Below are positions 22,561 through 34,770 of a stretch of 64,000 nucleotides of DNA, piece after piece; position 1 is the first letter of the stretch; the number at the start of each line of letters is the position of its first letter. A model generated the notes under the pieces. That model saw nothing but the letters and a program-made list of their open reading frames with translations, was not told the origin of the DNA and made no database searches. Source of the stretch: Halichoerus grypus (lineage: Eukaryota; Chordata; Mammalia; Carnivora; Phocidae); NCBI RefSeq assembly GCF_964656455.1, contig NC_135712.1, positions 96,820,294-96,884,293 on the forward strand, written 5' to 3'. The position numbers were made by a program, and so were the translations under genes.

Positions 22561-25139
22561 TATGCTTTTGAGTTCCCTTTTTCCTCTTTTAGCCACATTT
22601 AGTAGTTAACAATTCTTTCTATTTTCCTGTTCAGATTAACCAATGTGGTTTCTGTCTCCTGATTAGACTATGATGAATACACTTTTATTTTTACCTGCTA
22701 TCTTTTTCCCCCTTCTATGCTCATATACTTCAACAAGAAACAGTATAAAATCTCTGCCAGACCTAAATCCACTCTGTGTTGCTATGGGCCTCAGGCAAAG
22801 TTAGTCACTCTTCATTATTCACTATGTGCATATATACATTTGTAATACTTATCAAATGTATACTTTGTACTGAAATTACATCTACACACATTCCCTCCTT
22901 CTTTACATGTGGAGCTATTGACTAGTAGAACCATGTCTTTTTTTTTATCTTTGCTCCTCCAAAGTTTACATAATAGATATTTAATAGATATTGTTACATG
23001 AAGAAATGCATGTTAAAAAGCACACACTAAAGACCAGTGAGTCCTTTAGATAAGTCATTCTGATAGTAAAGGGACATCAGAGCCAACACTAGATGTTTTG
23101 GAATTGATGCAACATTCACAATATTTTAGTGAGGTTTTATAGCATATGATGTATGTTTCTTCCTTGTGTTATAACATGTATTTTAAGAAGTACTCTGAAA
23201 CCCTTATTTGACAAAGTTCAGTCCTTATTTAAGAAGTTATTATTCTACCTTTAGCCACATTCTACACTTTTTAAAATAGAAAAGAGTAGAGTGTAAAGAG
23301 TAGATCTTGCCATTTTTATTTTCTTGGAGCTGTGGGAAATGAAGTATTCAATATATGTGAGTAATATGTATTGTATTTCCAGACCCCAAATTTTTAGCCA
23401 GATCTGTTCTTTCCTCCTCAGATTCATCCAACAAACTTAAATCAATCTATTAATCTTTGAACATCTTTTGATTGCCAGCTATTAACATGTCAAAGCTATA
23501 CCAGTGGACTTGAATTCAGTGAAAACCAGAAAAATCCAGTTACTGTGATTAATTTGGTTGGTTGAAGTTTTATATCAATGGGAATCAGTGGAACTAAATT
23601 GAATCATAATTCCTCCTCTCCATGACCTCTGTCCTTGTCACCCATAAAAACTTCATATTCTAAATCTATATAGAGACTCTGAGGCAAAACTCAGAGAATA
23701 GAATTGTTCACATCACTGTCATTGCAGTGGCAGTTACTCAGCTTCTGCCCACTGACCTCCCCCCCCCCAAAAAAAGTAAAAAGAAAAAAAAACATAGCAC
23801 AGAGAAAATGCAATATTTGCACATGACCCTAAGAAGCCCCAGAAAGTCTTATAAAGGCATCTATCCTGCTGTCCTAATTATTAGGGAGTTATAAACAGCA
23901 GTCAGGCTACCTCTGTTGAGTTATAAAAGGTTGATATTATAAGGTGTGAAAAGTGTGGAAGGGATGTGATTTACAAAATGTTTTCTGAAGCTTTAGTTCA
24001 GAGAGTAAGTAAAAGGTTGAACCGGCTCTTTTCTCTTTTAACCTGAATATATTGATTTCTTTTAGCTCAGAAATCAGATTATGGAATTTAAGAAAAAAAT
24101 CTCTATTTGGAGTAAAAAATTAGCCCAAAATGTCTTCAAAGAAGATTTTTTTTTCCTTACATATACTAAATCTCAGCAGTAAGATCTAATATACATCATA
24201 ATAGGAATGAAACATGGACAAAGTCTTAAGCAATGGCTCATAATCTTCACCATAACTTTAAATAAAAATTCATCTCCTCTAACGCTTTGGAGCCTGTGAT
24301 TAGTTTTGAACCCCTTGATAACAATGCATTTATTTATAAAAAACCCTGACTACTCACCTCTCAAGGATTAGACTCTTTTAAAAAGACTTCTAACCAGAAG
24401 ATTTAGGAATTATATAGTTTTGCACTTCAGGTCACCCTGATTCTGCAAAGTCCTATAGTGTGATTTCTCATTATAACTTCAGCTTTGAGGGCAAAAGAAC
24501 TATAACACTGTGTCTTACTGTCCATTGGGCATTTTATAGTTGCAGATTTTCTGAATTGCTAAAGATGCTGGAGAAAAAAATAAGTAAAAGGTTTCATTTC
24601 TGTCTTTCCTACTATGTCTGTGGGCCATATTTTATTCTCTGTCATCTCTCATCTAATTAACTCTGCATAGTTTAGTACTCTTTTGGATAAGAAAATATTT
24701 TGGTCAATTTTGCATACCTTTGAAACACTAAAAATACATATTCCTGAACATAGATCACCATTAAGCTGTATATTAATACCATACTGAATTGGAGTTAACA
24801 CTTTACAGGATGTGAGTAGAATTCAAAATGACTTTTAAAAATGGTCTGAAAGTATCAGAATTAATCAATAACTTTAAAAAGTAAGACAGTGCTAAAAATT
24901 TTGAATACATTGTCTTGTATAATAATAGCTATGACACAAATGTTTAATTGTTTTGTAATAACAACTTCTAAAGGGAAAGGGAAAAATTACGTCACTGCTA
25001 TGACACACTATCTCAGTTAAGTATTCAATATATCAGTTAAGAGGGAAAAAACTATATACCATTCCACTGGAGGTCTTAAATAAATTTATCTCCACTTTCT
25101 CCCTTTTCCCATACCACCCCAAGAAAATGACTGTGAGCT
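22561..25139. other. No gene seen; L2 tail inside
   Basis: About 2.6 kb of unremarkable DNA. 22880-22995 resembles an L2 3' tail, plus strand (CTTTACATGTGGAGC and AATAGATATTTAATAGATAT). A C10 run followed by A-rich sequence lies at 23757-23793. The 66-codon frame at 24460-24660 has no support. Confidence 0.45.
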
Positions 25140-25668
25140 TCTCGTGGAAGGTAGAATAAAGGCCACCCAAAGATGTCCACATTCTAATCCACTGAAATTA
25201 GTGAACACTATCTTATATGGCAAAGGGCAGTTAAGCTACAGATGGAATTAAAGTTGTTAATCAGATGACCTTAAAACTGAGAAATTATCTTGGATTATCC
25301 AAGCGAACCAAGTATAGTCATAAGGGTCCTTAAAATGTGGAAAGGAAGGCAGAACAGAGTCAGAGGGTAATATGACTATGGAAGAATGATCAGGGATACA
25401 ACTTTGCTTGTTTTGAAAATGGAGAAAGGGGGCTCAGGGTGAAGCAAGGAATGTGGGTAACTACTAGAAGCTGGAAAAAACAAGGAAATTGACCTTCCCT
25501 GGATCCTCCAGAAAGGAATGCAGCTCTGCCAATACCTTGAACTTAGCCAGTTGAGACCCATGTTAGATTTCTAGCTTAAAGAATTATAATGTAAAATAAA
25601 GTTATATAATTTTAAAATCACTAGATTTGTAGTAATTTGTTGTAACAGCGGTAGGAAACTAATACACT
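25140..25668 (+). mobile_element. MLT1-type MaLR solo LTR, plus strand
   Basis: The sequence tracks the MLT1 LTR from end to end: GTGGAAGGTAGAATAAAGGC, AAGATGTCCACATTCTAATC, TTGGATTATCCAAGC, CTAGAAGCTGGAAAAAACAA, CTCCAGAAAGGAATGCAGCT, GAACTTAGCCAGTTGAGACC, and the terminus GTAACAGCGGTAGGAAACTA. MaLRs are non-autonomous ERVL relatives. No internal region adjoins it, so it is a solo LTR. Old and diverged. Confidence 0.88.
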
Positions 25669-25794
25669 TCTCAAAGTAAAGTTTTGCGTCCTTTGCTTCT
25701 TTCCATGGTAGTAACTAATCCAGTGCCTAATACATTGCACTAAGTCTAATGTTAGTAGATTCTTACTGTAAATACTACAATTATAGTTCTTTAA

Positions 25795-25905
25795 ACCAAT
25801 AAATATTTACTTAACACCTATTTTGTCATGCAAGGAATTCTATTACACTCTGGGGGACATGATAATATCAATAAGACACAAAGACTTCTATCAATGGGGA
25901 TCAAC
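25795..25905 (-). mobile_element. L2 3'-end fragment, minus strand
   Basis: AATAAATATTTACTTAACAC, CTATTTTGTCATGCAAGGAA and TCTATTACACTCTGGGGGAC follow the reverse complement of the L2 3' terminus (the 'bodies of ...ATTTATTGAGCACCTACT' block). Short and diverged. Confidence 0.6.
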
Positions 25906-26070
25906 AGTTGTAGGCTACTAGGAAAATAGATTTGAACATTTAGTATCTCAATTTGGAATTTAAAAGTTAAAAAAGCGCCTAAAAAAGTTCTTAGACTCTT
26001 GGCATATTATGGTAAATACCAGCATATATCTAAGAATGCTCATCTAGAATAGCTATGTAATGGACCATTA

Positions 26071-26735
26071 TTGGTTTTGCCTAGGGCTGCTGTAACAAAG
26101 TATGACCAATTGGATGGCTTAAACAACAGAAATTTATTGTCTCAAAGACATGGAAGCCAGAAATTGAAGATAAAGTTGTAAGCAGTAGTTGGTTCCTTCC
26201 AAGAGCTATGAAAGATAATCTGTTCCATGCCTCTCACCTGGCTTTTGGTGGTTTTCTGGGAATCTTTGGCACTCCTTGGCTTAGCCAGTAGAAGAATCAG
26301 CCTACTCTGTAAGTTTATCATCACATTACACTCCCCTTGTATCAATATCTTCATGTCATAATTTCCTCTTTTTAAAAAGGACTCCAGTCAAGTGGTGCCT
26401 GGGTGGCTTGGTCAGTTAAGAGTCTGCATTCAGCTCAGGTCATGATCCCAGGATCCTGGGATCGAGCCCTGTGTTGGGCTCCTGCTCAGTGAGGAGTCTG
26501 CTTGTTCCTCTCCCTCTGCCCCTCCCCTTGCTCATGCTTTCTCTCTCTTGCTTGCTCTCTCAAATAAATAAATTAATTAAAAAAATATGAACTCCAGTCA
26601 TAATAGATTAATGCCCAACCTAATTATCTCATCTTAACTTTATTCACATCTGCAATGATTCTATTCCCAAATAAAGACACATTCTCAGGACTTCAATGCA
26701 TGAATTTTGGAAGGGACAAAATTCAACCCGTAACA
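26071..26735 (-). mobile_element. MLT1-type MaLR LTR, minus strand, split by a SINE
   Basis: Reverse-complement MLT1: CTAGGGCTGCTGTAACAAAG, GGCTTAAACAACAGAAATTT at one end and ATGAATTTTGGAAGGGACAA, AATTCAACCCGTAACA at the other. The SINE at 26391-26590 interrupts it, so the LTR is older. Confidence 0.9.
26391..26590 (+). mobile_element. SINEC inside MLT1
   Basis: Head GTGGTGCCTGGGTGGCTTGG, B-box GGGATCGAGCCC, CT-rich body and AAATAAATAAATTAATT end. A 10-bp TSD ACTCCAGTCA lies at 26381-26390 and 26591-26600. Confidence 0.96.
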
Positions 26736-28458
26736 CCTTTCCACAATCCATACCTCTTAGTTCTAGCAACATTAGCTCTATTTCTTTTTATTAAACCATT
26801 GAAGATGCTTGCATGTGAATGAATCTTTCCTACCTCTGTAGAAATGGGCATATGATTTAGGCCAGGCTAATAATTACTGCATCCCCAACCACAGTGATTG
26901 TTTTGGAGACTGGAATATGGCAAGGTGAGCTAATGAGCACCATCACTTGAAGTTTCGTTTGAACTATGGGGAGAGAGATACTCTCAAGTGGTTGATGTTA
27001 GAATGAAATGTTTGAAGAGCTCTTGACCAATTTCTTTAGTCTATCATATGAATAGAGGTTGGCTAATAATGAAACCAACACAGAGAAAATTGGAGCACTG
27101 AAAGAGAAAAACAGCTTTCTGATACATGTAGGTACTTTTATCTATCTGTACCTGAAGGCTTCCTTTTGAACTTTCATTTTGTAAATAAATAACCCCTCCT
27201 TTGTATTTAAACAAATATGATTTGGATTTCTGATATCTAAGACTAAGATGTGCTCTGCCTAAAGTAATTTCCTAAATGAGCAGTCAGAAGGGAAATCCCA
27301 GATACACTGATGATTCCAAATGTCAGTAACACATAACTTACTCAGATGTTCAGTAATGAAACCTCAATAACAGGATTAAATATACAATGTTATTTGAACT
27401 ATTTTATGTAAACATCTTATATACATTTGAAGTTCAGTTTAATCCATTTTCAAATAAAATGAAATTACATTTCTCAATAAAATGGAGGACATTTTGGAGA
27501 CACTTCAATGTACTATATTTTATTTAATCAGTTATTTTCCATTAATTGCTATTATGGGAAATCTAACACTACTCTAATTCCTTACTGTGCCTTATTTTTC
27601 TATATCAACATAGACACAACCAAGAACTGTGTTCCCCAAAATCTGTTTCCCTGTATGTTTCTGAGTTAAAATTGGCCAAAATAAACACAGAAGATTCTGA
27701 TGGTGAAATGAAGTAACAGCCATTATTATTGGAAGGTTATCATAACCAGATACAGTGACAGACCCACAGAGCACCTGGCAGGTCACACTATTTCATGTAT
27801 TTCCAATTGTTGTCTTTCCAGTTATTGAATCTGTTCTACAACAGTGTCCCCAGGTTTATCACTGGACACTTGAATGCAGATCCACAGAAGCAGTAGGTAT
27901 ACAGAGCCAACAGCTTCCCATAGATCTTTCTACAAGCTCCCTTTTGTAAATTCCCTGCAGGGGCAAGAAACAACAACTGTCTCGGATTTCCGGGAGAGTC
28001 TTACCTGTCTACCATTCCAGTGCTTCAGTCAGGTAATTGTTAACTCTTTTCCTGACCCTCCTATATGTCCTTCACCAGGTCTTCCCACATCTGTGTAAGG
28101 TACAACTGTCATAATACATCACCAGTACTCATCTTACTCATAGTAACTCTGCTTTCTTGACAGAAACCTAACTTATAAACGTACTAAAATTACTATACAT
28201 TGAGAAGCTATGTTAAATCTTAACCTTCACACTTTCACTTATTCTCAATGCTTGGATTATTTGCCTGGTTCTTTTTCCTAATGCTTAGAAGCACAGATAT
28301 TTGATAGAGCAAATTTATTTTCGTTTACATAATAGTTTTATTTAAATATTAATTATCTAAGGATTATTTTCAGCACCATGGGAACTGACCATATCTTGAT
28401 TATTCTTTTTTTCTTCGTATTTAATTCCAAAGGAAAATTCAAGGCAAGAATTTGGAAT
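26736..28458. other. No gene seen; a possible old LTR-like block at 27.6-28.2 kb
   Basis: 26736-27590 shows nothing recognisable. 27600-28170 has a moderately higher GC content, and its end (CTCTGCTTTCTTGACAGAAA, CCTAACTTATA) resembles the rim of an ancient LTR or similar repeat. I cannot name the family. The open frames at 27592-28098 overlap on both strands and carry no domain. Confidence 0.4.
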
Positions 28459-28471
28459 ATAAACACAATGA

Positions 28472-28656
28472 GGGAGGGGCCCCTGGGTGGCTAAGTCAGT
28501 TAAGTTTCAGACTCTTGGTTTCAGCTCAGGTCATGATCTCAGGGTCCTGAGACTGAGCCCAGGGTGGGGCTCCTCACTCAGCTGGGGCTCCTCCCTCTGC
28601 TCCTCCTCCCCCACTCGCATGCTCTCTCTCAAATAAATAAATAAATCTTTAAAAAA
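28472..28656 (+). mobile_element. SINEC, older subtype
   Basis: Head GGGGCCCCTGGGTGGCTAAG, diverged body and AAATAAATAAATAAATCTTT end. A 13-bp TSD ATAAACACAATGA lies at 28459-28471 and 28657-28669. Confidence 0.96.
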
Positions 28657-28699
28657 ATAAACACAATGAAGGTATAGAACTTATTTGTTTTGTGTATTA

Positions 28700-28780
28700 C
28701 TTTATGCTCAATATCCACAACAGTATCTGGCATATAATAGAATCTCCATAAATATTTGTAGAATGGACAAACCATATAAA
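28700..28780 (+). mobile_element. Ancient L2/MIR-type 3' tail
   Basis: ACAGTATCTGGCATATAATA, GAATCTCCATAAATATTTGT and AGAATGG follow the common tail of mammalian L2/MIR elements. Short and diverged; the exact family is unclear. Confidence 0.5.
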
Positions 28781-29072
28781 TTAGATTTTGATAAATTTAA
28801 AATTATTTATTCAATTATACACATTTTAAAAATACCAACCACTCCTACTCCTAGACATGACTATTTTTTTTCTTGGTGAAGCTCCACCTTATCACTTCAA
28901 ACAAGGAATTCAAATGTGAACCATCATAGTCCATATATCTGCCATAACTTCCTTACCAAAGTTCGTTTTGTGACTCAGACTGAACTCCACTCAAGTGACT
29001 CAAATTGATTTGTCTCATCATGTTCAACTGAACAAAAGTAACCAAAACAGTGTCTTCTTTTGGATATACATA

Positions 29073-29083
29073 TATGTGTATGA

Positions 29084-29120
<37 letters not shown>

Positions 29121-29125
29121 TACAC

Positions 29126-29158
<33 letters not shown>

Positions 29159-29159
29159 T
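29073..29159. repeat. (TA)n plus T19 simple repeat
   Basis: About 65 bases of mostly pure TATATA with one GT and one CACA interruption, ending in a run of 19 Ts (29141-29159). Strongly self-complementary. The overlapping open frames on both strands (YIYIYI-type peptides) are artefacts of the repeat. Confidence 0.97.
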
Positions 29160-29296
29160 GCTAAGTGACAAACACTGCATGTTTAGGATTTTGGAGGTCC
29201 CAGAACCATATTTACTTCCATGTAAAGGTAGCCTGTTGGCCAGGAAATGAATAATATCACTATACAGAGTAGCAGAGATTAGAAATCAAACTCTTC

Positions 29297-29499
29297 TGGG
29301 GCGCCTGGGTGGCTCAGTTGGTTAAGTGACTGCCTTCGGCTCAGGTCGTGATCTCAGGGTCCTGGGATCGAGCCCCACATCGGGCTCCCTGTTCAGCGGG
29401 AGCCTGCTTCTCCCTCTCCCACTCCCCCTGCTTATGTTCCCTCTCTCACTGTCTCTCTCTGTCAAATAAATAAATAAAACCTTTAAAAAAAAAAAAAAT
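29297..29499 (+). mobile_element. SINEC, young type
   Basis: Head GGGGCGCCTGGGTGGCTCAG, intact boxes and A15 tail. A 16-bp TSD AGARATCAAACTCTTC (29281-29296 and 29500-29515) has one mismatch. Confidence 0.97.
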
Positions 29500-29704
29500 A
29501 GAGATCAAACTCTTCCTTGAGGTGTCCAAAATACTGTTTCCAGTTCTCTGTAAGCCTGTCTGTATCCTTACATTTACTAATTGAGATGATACACCATTCA
29601 GATGAGGTAACTCGGTATCATTACAATACTTTTCATGTATTTTGCTTATGTTAATTCCATTTGGGTTTCTTTTTCTTATAATTAAAGTAATTTGGATCAT
29701 ATCT

Positions 29705-30045
29705 GTTAGAATGGAATGATAAGCTATGCTGCAATAACAAGCACACTATTTCAGTGGCTTGACAACAGGGCCTGAAGTCTCTCCAGGGCACTTCCCTTTC
29801 AGGTAGTGACTCAAGTTTTCAGACCATTTCAATCTTATGGCTCAGTATCATCTTAGTACATGATCCTGCTTGTCACTCTGGCAGCTGAAGTAAACAGCAC
29901 ACAGAACTGACAAGAACGGTTAAGTATTTGAAAAGAAGTGGCACATACCACTTATGCTCAAGGCTCATTGGATAAAATTAGTCATATGGTCCCCAACCTG
30001 ACTGTAAGAGAGACTCGGGAAAATAGAAAAGCAAATGGAAAATTC
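29705..30045 (-). repeat. Ancient interspersed repeat, unassigned family A
   Basis: GCTATGCTGCAATAACAAGC, TTTCAGTGGCTTGACAACAG, then GTGGCACATACCACTTATGC and GGATAAAATTAGTCATATGG. The same theme occurs at 34040-34190, 47820-48080 and, in opposite orientation, 56510-56860. I recognise the pattern as a widespread old mammalian repeat, probably LTR-type, but cannot name the family. Confidence 0.5.
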
Positions 30046-30989
30046 GGTGACCCATACTATCTCTTAAATAAAAGGAATGGGGTAGTGTCTTTTTTATGTT
30101 TATATCTCTAGCAGCTAGGGAAATACTTAAAAATTAGTAAATGTTGATGTTAAAATTAAATAACTTCACTGAAACATCTGTAATATAAGGAAACAACTTT
30201 TCCTTCAAAAATTATAACACATTTTAAATATAACACATTTTGAAAAAGTAGTCATTTTATCTTACACGAAAGCTTATATATATATGTATATTCACACACA
30301 TAAATACGTCTGTTTCATAGACCAGTGATTCCAGTGAAGAAGGAGGGTAGGCAGTATGGGACTTATCTAGAAAACATATGTCCATTCTGTCAGGAAAGGG
30401 GAGGATGTGCCCTGACAACCCACATTATTGGTTTGATTGGCATTGCTTAGTAAGCCATTGTTACTAAGAGTATGTATTAGGGTATATAATAGCAAACAAA
30501 TGATAAAGAACTACTTTATTTGTCTGTATATAACTTCATTCCTATAAGAAAATATAAGGGAAATGATTGACAAATGAAATGAACATGTAAATTTTTAAAA
30601 TATTTAGTTTTAAATATTTTATCACACAAAACAATAATATTAAAACTCCTAAATGTAAATTTTGCAGGAATGATACTACAATTTTTATATAGTCATTAAT
30701 TGAGTCTAACGCATTTATTGGAAAATGGAAATTTGTTTACTTCAAGAAATCAAGCACACATTACCCCCTTCAAGGCCTAGAAGAAAAAACTATATTCCCA
30801 TGAGGTGTCCCTTTCTAAGAACCTGTTCTCCCTTTTAAGTCCCTATTAAATACAAATTCGAAAAATTGGTCATTGAAATGCTATATATTTTAGAATAAAA
30901 ATATTTTTATCACTCATTTCCCCACAGAATTTATTTGCATTTAACAAGTTTTAATATCTGTCAGAAAAAAAGTGTATTTCCATATTGTT
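30046..30989. other. No gene seen; AT-rich
   Basis: AT-rich spacer with a short TATATATATGTATATTCACA-type tract near 30275-30300. No coding or repeat call is supported. Confidence 0.55.
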
Positions 30990-31007
30990 GAAAGTTTGTT
31001 AAACTTT

Positions 31008-31217
31008 ATTTTAAAAATGTTTTTAAAGATTTATTTATTTCAGAGAGAGAGAGAGTACGTGAGAGTGGGGGGAGGAGGAGAGGGAAAGACTCTTTCAAGC
31101 GGACTCCCAACTGAGCATGGAACCTGACACAGAGCTTTGTCCCAGGACCCATGAGGTCATGACCTGAGCCAAAATGAAGAGTCACCTGCTCAACAAATTG
31201 AGCCACCCCGGTGCCCC
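31008..31217 (-). mobile_element. SINEC, older subtype
   Basis: AAAGATTTATTTATTTCAGA, (GA)n, and the head complement TTGAGCCACCCCGGTGCCCC. A perfect 18-bp TSD GAAAGTTTGTTAAACTTT lies at 30990-31007 and 31218-31235. Confidence 0.97.
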
Positions 31218-31235
31218 GAAAGTTTGTTAAACTTT

Positions 31236-33002
31236 GACAGGATTCTACTCTGTGAAAGGATTCTTAATGTTACATATATATATTTAAACCCCAAATTGAA
31301 AATAATTCATTTTCAAATCATTTTTATACACAGCAACTGACCACTTAAGTATTAGGAGACCCATTATATCATGTGATTTTATTATAAGCATTACAATTTA
31401 TTTACATGTACATTTTAATATACACAAAACATGAATAGATCCAGAGTGACTCTTTTTAAACTTAAAATTTTGATCAAATAGTGCCTGTAGATAGACACAA
31501 ATTAAGCACTTAATCCAAGAGAAATACTGCTCATTGACTCCTGCAAGATCAAAAAGCAGAAAAGAAAATTAAAGGGAAAACCTCATTTCTTTCATCTGTT
31601 GGTGAGATTTAATGATTAAGCTGTTAATACAATCCCATGGGCTAGTTAGGTCATATCTAATATTTGGGAAGAAGTAATGGGATTTCAGAGACTTCTGCTG
31701 CAAGCATCCTCAGGCTTGATGATATTTACTCATTTACATTTAAGATAATCCAATAGAAATTCCAACTTAATACACAACCTTTGATATTCTGCCATCTTGG
31801 CCCAGTGGGTTTATCATTATTTTTCATATTTGAATTCATCTATGCCAACACGTCTCTTGACAACTTGCTATCACTGAAACTTGCCTGCTTAAACAAGATA
31901 AGCTGGAAAGAATTGATATGCTAGCCTTCAAATTGAGCCTAGAGATGTGGAAAAATAAAGCTTTCAGTGACTCACATATTCCCTTAACTAAGAGAGATAT
32001 CAAACTCTTCTGAACTACCGGGAAATACAGTGAGTGATTTTCTGATCCATAATACTTGCCTACAAGTAATAGAGCACAGATCATATTGTTGAAATTCATC
32101 CGATCAAAGTCCTAAAATTCCAGCTGAATGCAGCAACAAAGTGGGGAAAAAACAGGTGCTTTGTTCACAAAGTCATCAGGATCTAAGACACTGATTTTTA
32201 TCAGCACTCTTATCCTAAGGAATCTCCTTGAGGGAGGAAGAAAGGGAACGTAGAGCTTCATAGCAGAGCTATAAAGCAGAATCTGAAGTATATTTATGGT
32301 TATAATTTGCAAAGATCACTTGGTGCTCTAACACCATGCTCTTGATCACAGCATAAATCACATTTTAATTTTAACCTTTGCAGTTCATCAATAGAATCAA
32401 TATCAAAAATAATTCAGGACTGACACTATTGGTTTACAGGTAAGTTTAACAAGAATGGGGAGGCTTAGTGATATATTAGTTGCCTTGTCAACTAAGGCAT
32501 AAAGATTCATGACTCTTAACCTATGTTTCCATCACAAACTTAGAGCTATAAATAATGTAAGCAGCTAATCAGGCATAGAAAAGATATATGGCATCATTGA
32601 AAATCAGTTATTTGTACTGTTCAAGCCTTAAAAAATGTATCCTATGTAAAGTAATCTGGTGACATAATTCATAAAGGAGTTATGTGCTGACTCACAACCC
32701 ATATTCAGTATTTATTTTAAAAGTTTTATTAGTTCCATAGTATAGCATTATTTCTTAAAACAGTAACAATCTTTTTTAGACAGAATACTTTAGCTTAAAG
32801 TTATATTATGATTTACACATAACATTAATTGCTAAGATTTAAAGTGAATTCCAAGGTAATAATTTGTAACTTCTTCTCTTTTTTCATACTTAGAAGTTAG
32901 TAAAAGAATTTCCAACAGATAGTAAAATAAAATAGATGCTAACTCAAACTTAAGAGATTGAAAATTATGCAGACAAGAGGGTTGAGGATATTTTCTCTGG
33001 AC
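31236..33002. other. Single-copy DNA, no gene seen
   Basis: About 1.8 kb with no recognised repeat. The frames on the minus strand (31836-32099, 32112-32312) have no domain and no exon-like signals strong enough to call. Confidence 0.5.
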
Positions 33003-33452
33003 ACGTATTACTTTCCAAGGGAGGGTGGCGGTAACAAGGCAGCACAGACGGGGTGACTTAAACAACAGAAAGTAATTGTCTCACAGTATTGGAGTCTAGA
33101 AATCCTAGACTAGGGTGTCAGCAGGGCTCATTCTTTCTGAGGGCTGTGAGGAACAAACTGTTTCATGCCCCTCTCCTAGCTTCTGATAGCTTCAGGCATT
33201 CTTTGGCTTGTAGAAGGCATCCCTCTTATGTCTTCACATTGTATTTCCTCTGTAGATGTCTATCTCTTTGTTCACATTTTCCCTTTTAATAAGGATGCCA
33301 ATCATATTGGATTAAGGCCCACCCCTAATGACCTCATATTAACTTTATTACCTCTGTAAAGACCTTGTTTCCAAATAAGGTCACATTCTGAGGTACTAGG
33401 TTTTAACACTCCAACATAGCTTTTGTGGGAGACACAATTTGAGCCATAACAC
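33003..33452 (-). mobile_element. MLT1-type MaLR LTR, minus strand
   Basis: Reverse-complement MLT1: GTGACTTAAACAACAGAAAG, TCTCACAGTATTGGAGTCTA, AAGGATGCCAATCATATTGG, CCAAATAAGGTCACATTCTG and GAGACACAATTTGAGCCATA. Full length for an LTR of this family, with no internal sequence attached. Confidence 0.9.
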
Positions 33453-33617
33453 ACTCCAGCAGGCCACCACATTCCTGAAATATTGTGTTCAGTGAAAACA
33501 TAACCTGGTATGATTATAAGTTATAGTCATCTGAGTAGAGCAAACAAGAAAATAACTGGAACGAGGGGGATATATTTAACATGGAAAGGAGAATGAAACT
33601 TTCCCCATATTTTATTT

Positions 33618-33825
33618 TATTTTATTTAAAGATTATTTATTTATTTATTTCAGACAGAGCAAAAGAGAGAGTGAGAGAGAGTGCGCGCACAAGTGGGGGG
33701 GGCAGAGGGAGAAGCAGACTTCCCATTGAGCAGGGAACCAAACATAGGGCTCAATCCCAAGACCCTGGGATCATGACCTGAGCTGAAGGCAGACGCTTAA
33801 CCGACTGAGCCACCCAGGTGCCCCA
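33618..33825 (-). mobile_element. SINEC
   Basis: ATTTATTTATTTATTTCAGA tail complement, GA/GC repeat with a G8 run, and GACTGAGCCACCCAGGTGCC at the head. Long TSD of about 23 bases (33595-33617 and 33826-33848) with two differences. Confidence 0.97.
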
Positions 33826-34039
33826 GAAACTCTCCCCAAATTTTATTTCAACCTTTCAACAATAATAATCTATGGGAAGGTTGTAATATTGCATCATTCA
33901 GTCACAATTTTTGAAAGTTCACTGTTATATAATTTTTATAATGTGTACCTATTGATATGACTGTGAAAAAAATAGAAATAGAAAAAGAGAGGAGAAAACC
34001 ATGTGAATCAGCCATAATGGGCTATTTTATGCAGAAGAA

Positions 34040-34190
34040 TCTACCAACTCTAAAAGTTCTATGGCTTACAATGACAAAGGTTTATATCTTGTTCTTACAA
34101 CATGTGCAGCGTGGGCCGACGGAGGTCCATTTCCACTTCACACATCTAAGGATCCAGGTTAACCAAAGGTCCACTATCTTTTGTCTCTAC
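34040..34190 (-). repeat. Ancient repeat, family A fragment
   Basis: CTATGGCTTACAATGACAAA, GGTTTATATCTTGTTCTTAC and GGATCCAGGTTAACCAAAGG follow the first half of the theme seen at 29705. Short and diverged. Confidence 0.45.
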
Positions 34191-34519
34191 TGAAGAATCA
34201 TGAGATTCCTCATTTGTAATAGTAGGAAAATAGATCACAGAGAATCACATTCCAGCTTTCAAATGTTTTGAATATTTTATTCCAAATGTGACACATTTCT
34301 TTTCACATTTCCTTGCTTAAATAAAGACACATATCTATGCCCAACTTAGGGGGAATTAGAAGTATAACTCTTCCGTATTTCCGGAAAAAAAGCAGAATAC
34401 AAATATTGGTGTGAGTGCTAAGACTATCTACCATACCATGTTGACAAAAATTCTACTTTGGGGGTAAAAAGATATATGTATTGTATTTTGTAATAGTAGT
34501 TTTCACAAAAAATCCAGGT

Positions 34520-34770
34520 TCAAATCACTTCCTATAAGAACCCTTTCCTGACTATTCCAACAATCAAGATTTATTTATTAGCTATCCTGAGTTCCTCAAG
34601 AACCTACTTTCTTCTTAGTTCCATGTGTAGTTATATCTTCTAGACAGTGTCTCCCATGGACTTTAAACTCTTAAAGGCAGTGAATATGCATTACTATCCT
34701 TAGAGTAATTAGTACCTAATACGGTATCTAACACGACATACAGTAAATCTTTTTTCAATGAAACAATTTA
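34520..34770 (+). mobile_element. L2 LINE 3' end, plus strand
   Basis: AACCCTTTCCTGACTATTCC, ATGTGTAGTTATATCTTCTA, GGACTTTAAACTCTTAAAGG, GTATCTAACACGACATACAG and TTTTTTCAATGAAACAATTT match the order of blocks in the L2 3' terminus (compare 14440-14690). Diverged. Confidence 0.65.

Noticed and set aside
28953..29250. Frames encoding YIYIYI-type peptides
   Set aside because: They translate a TA microsatellite and T-run.
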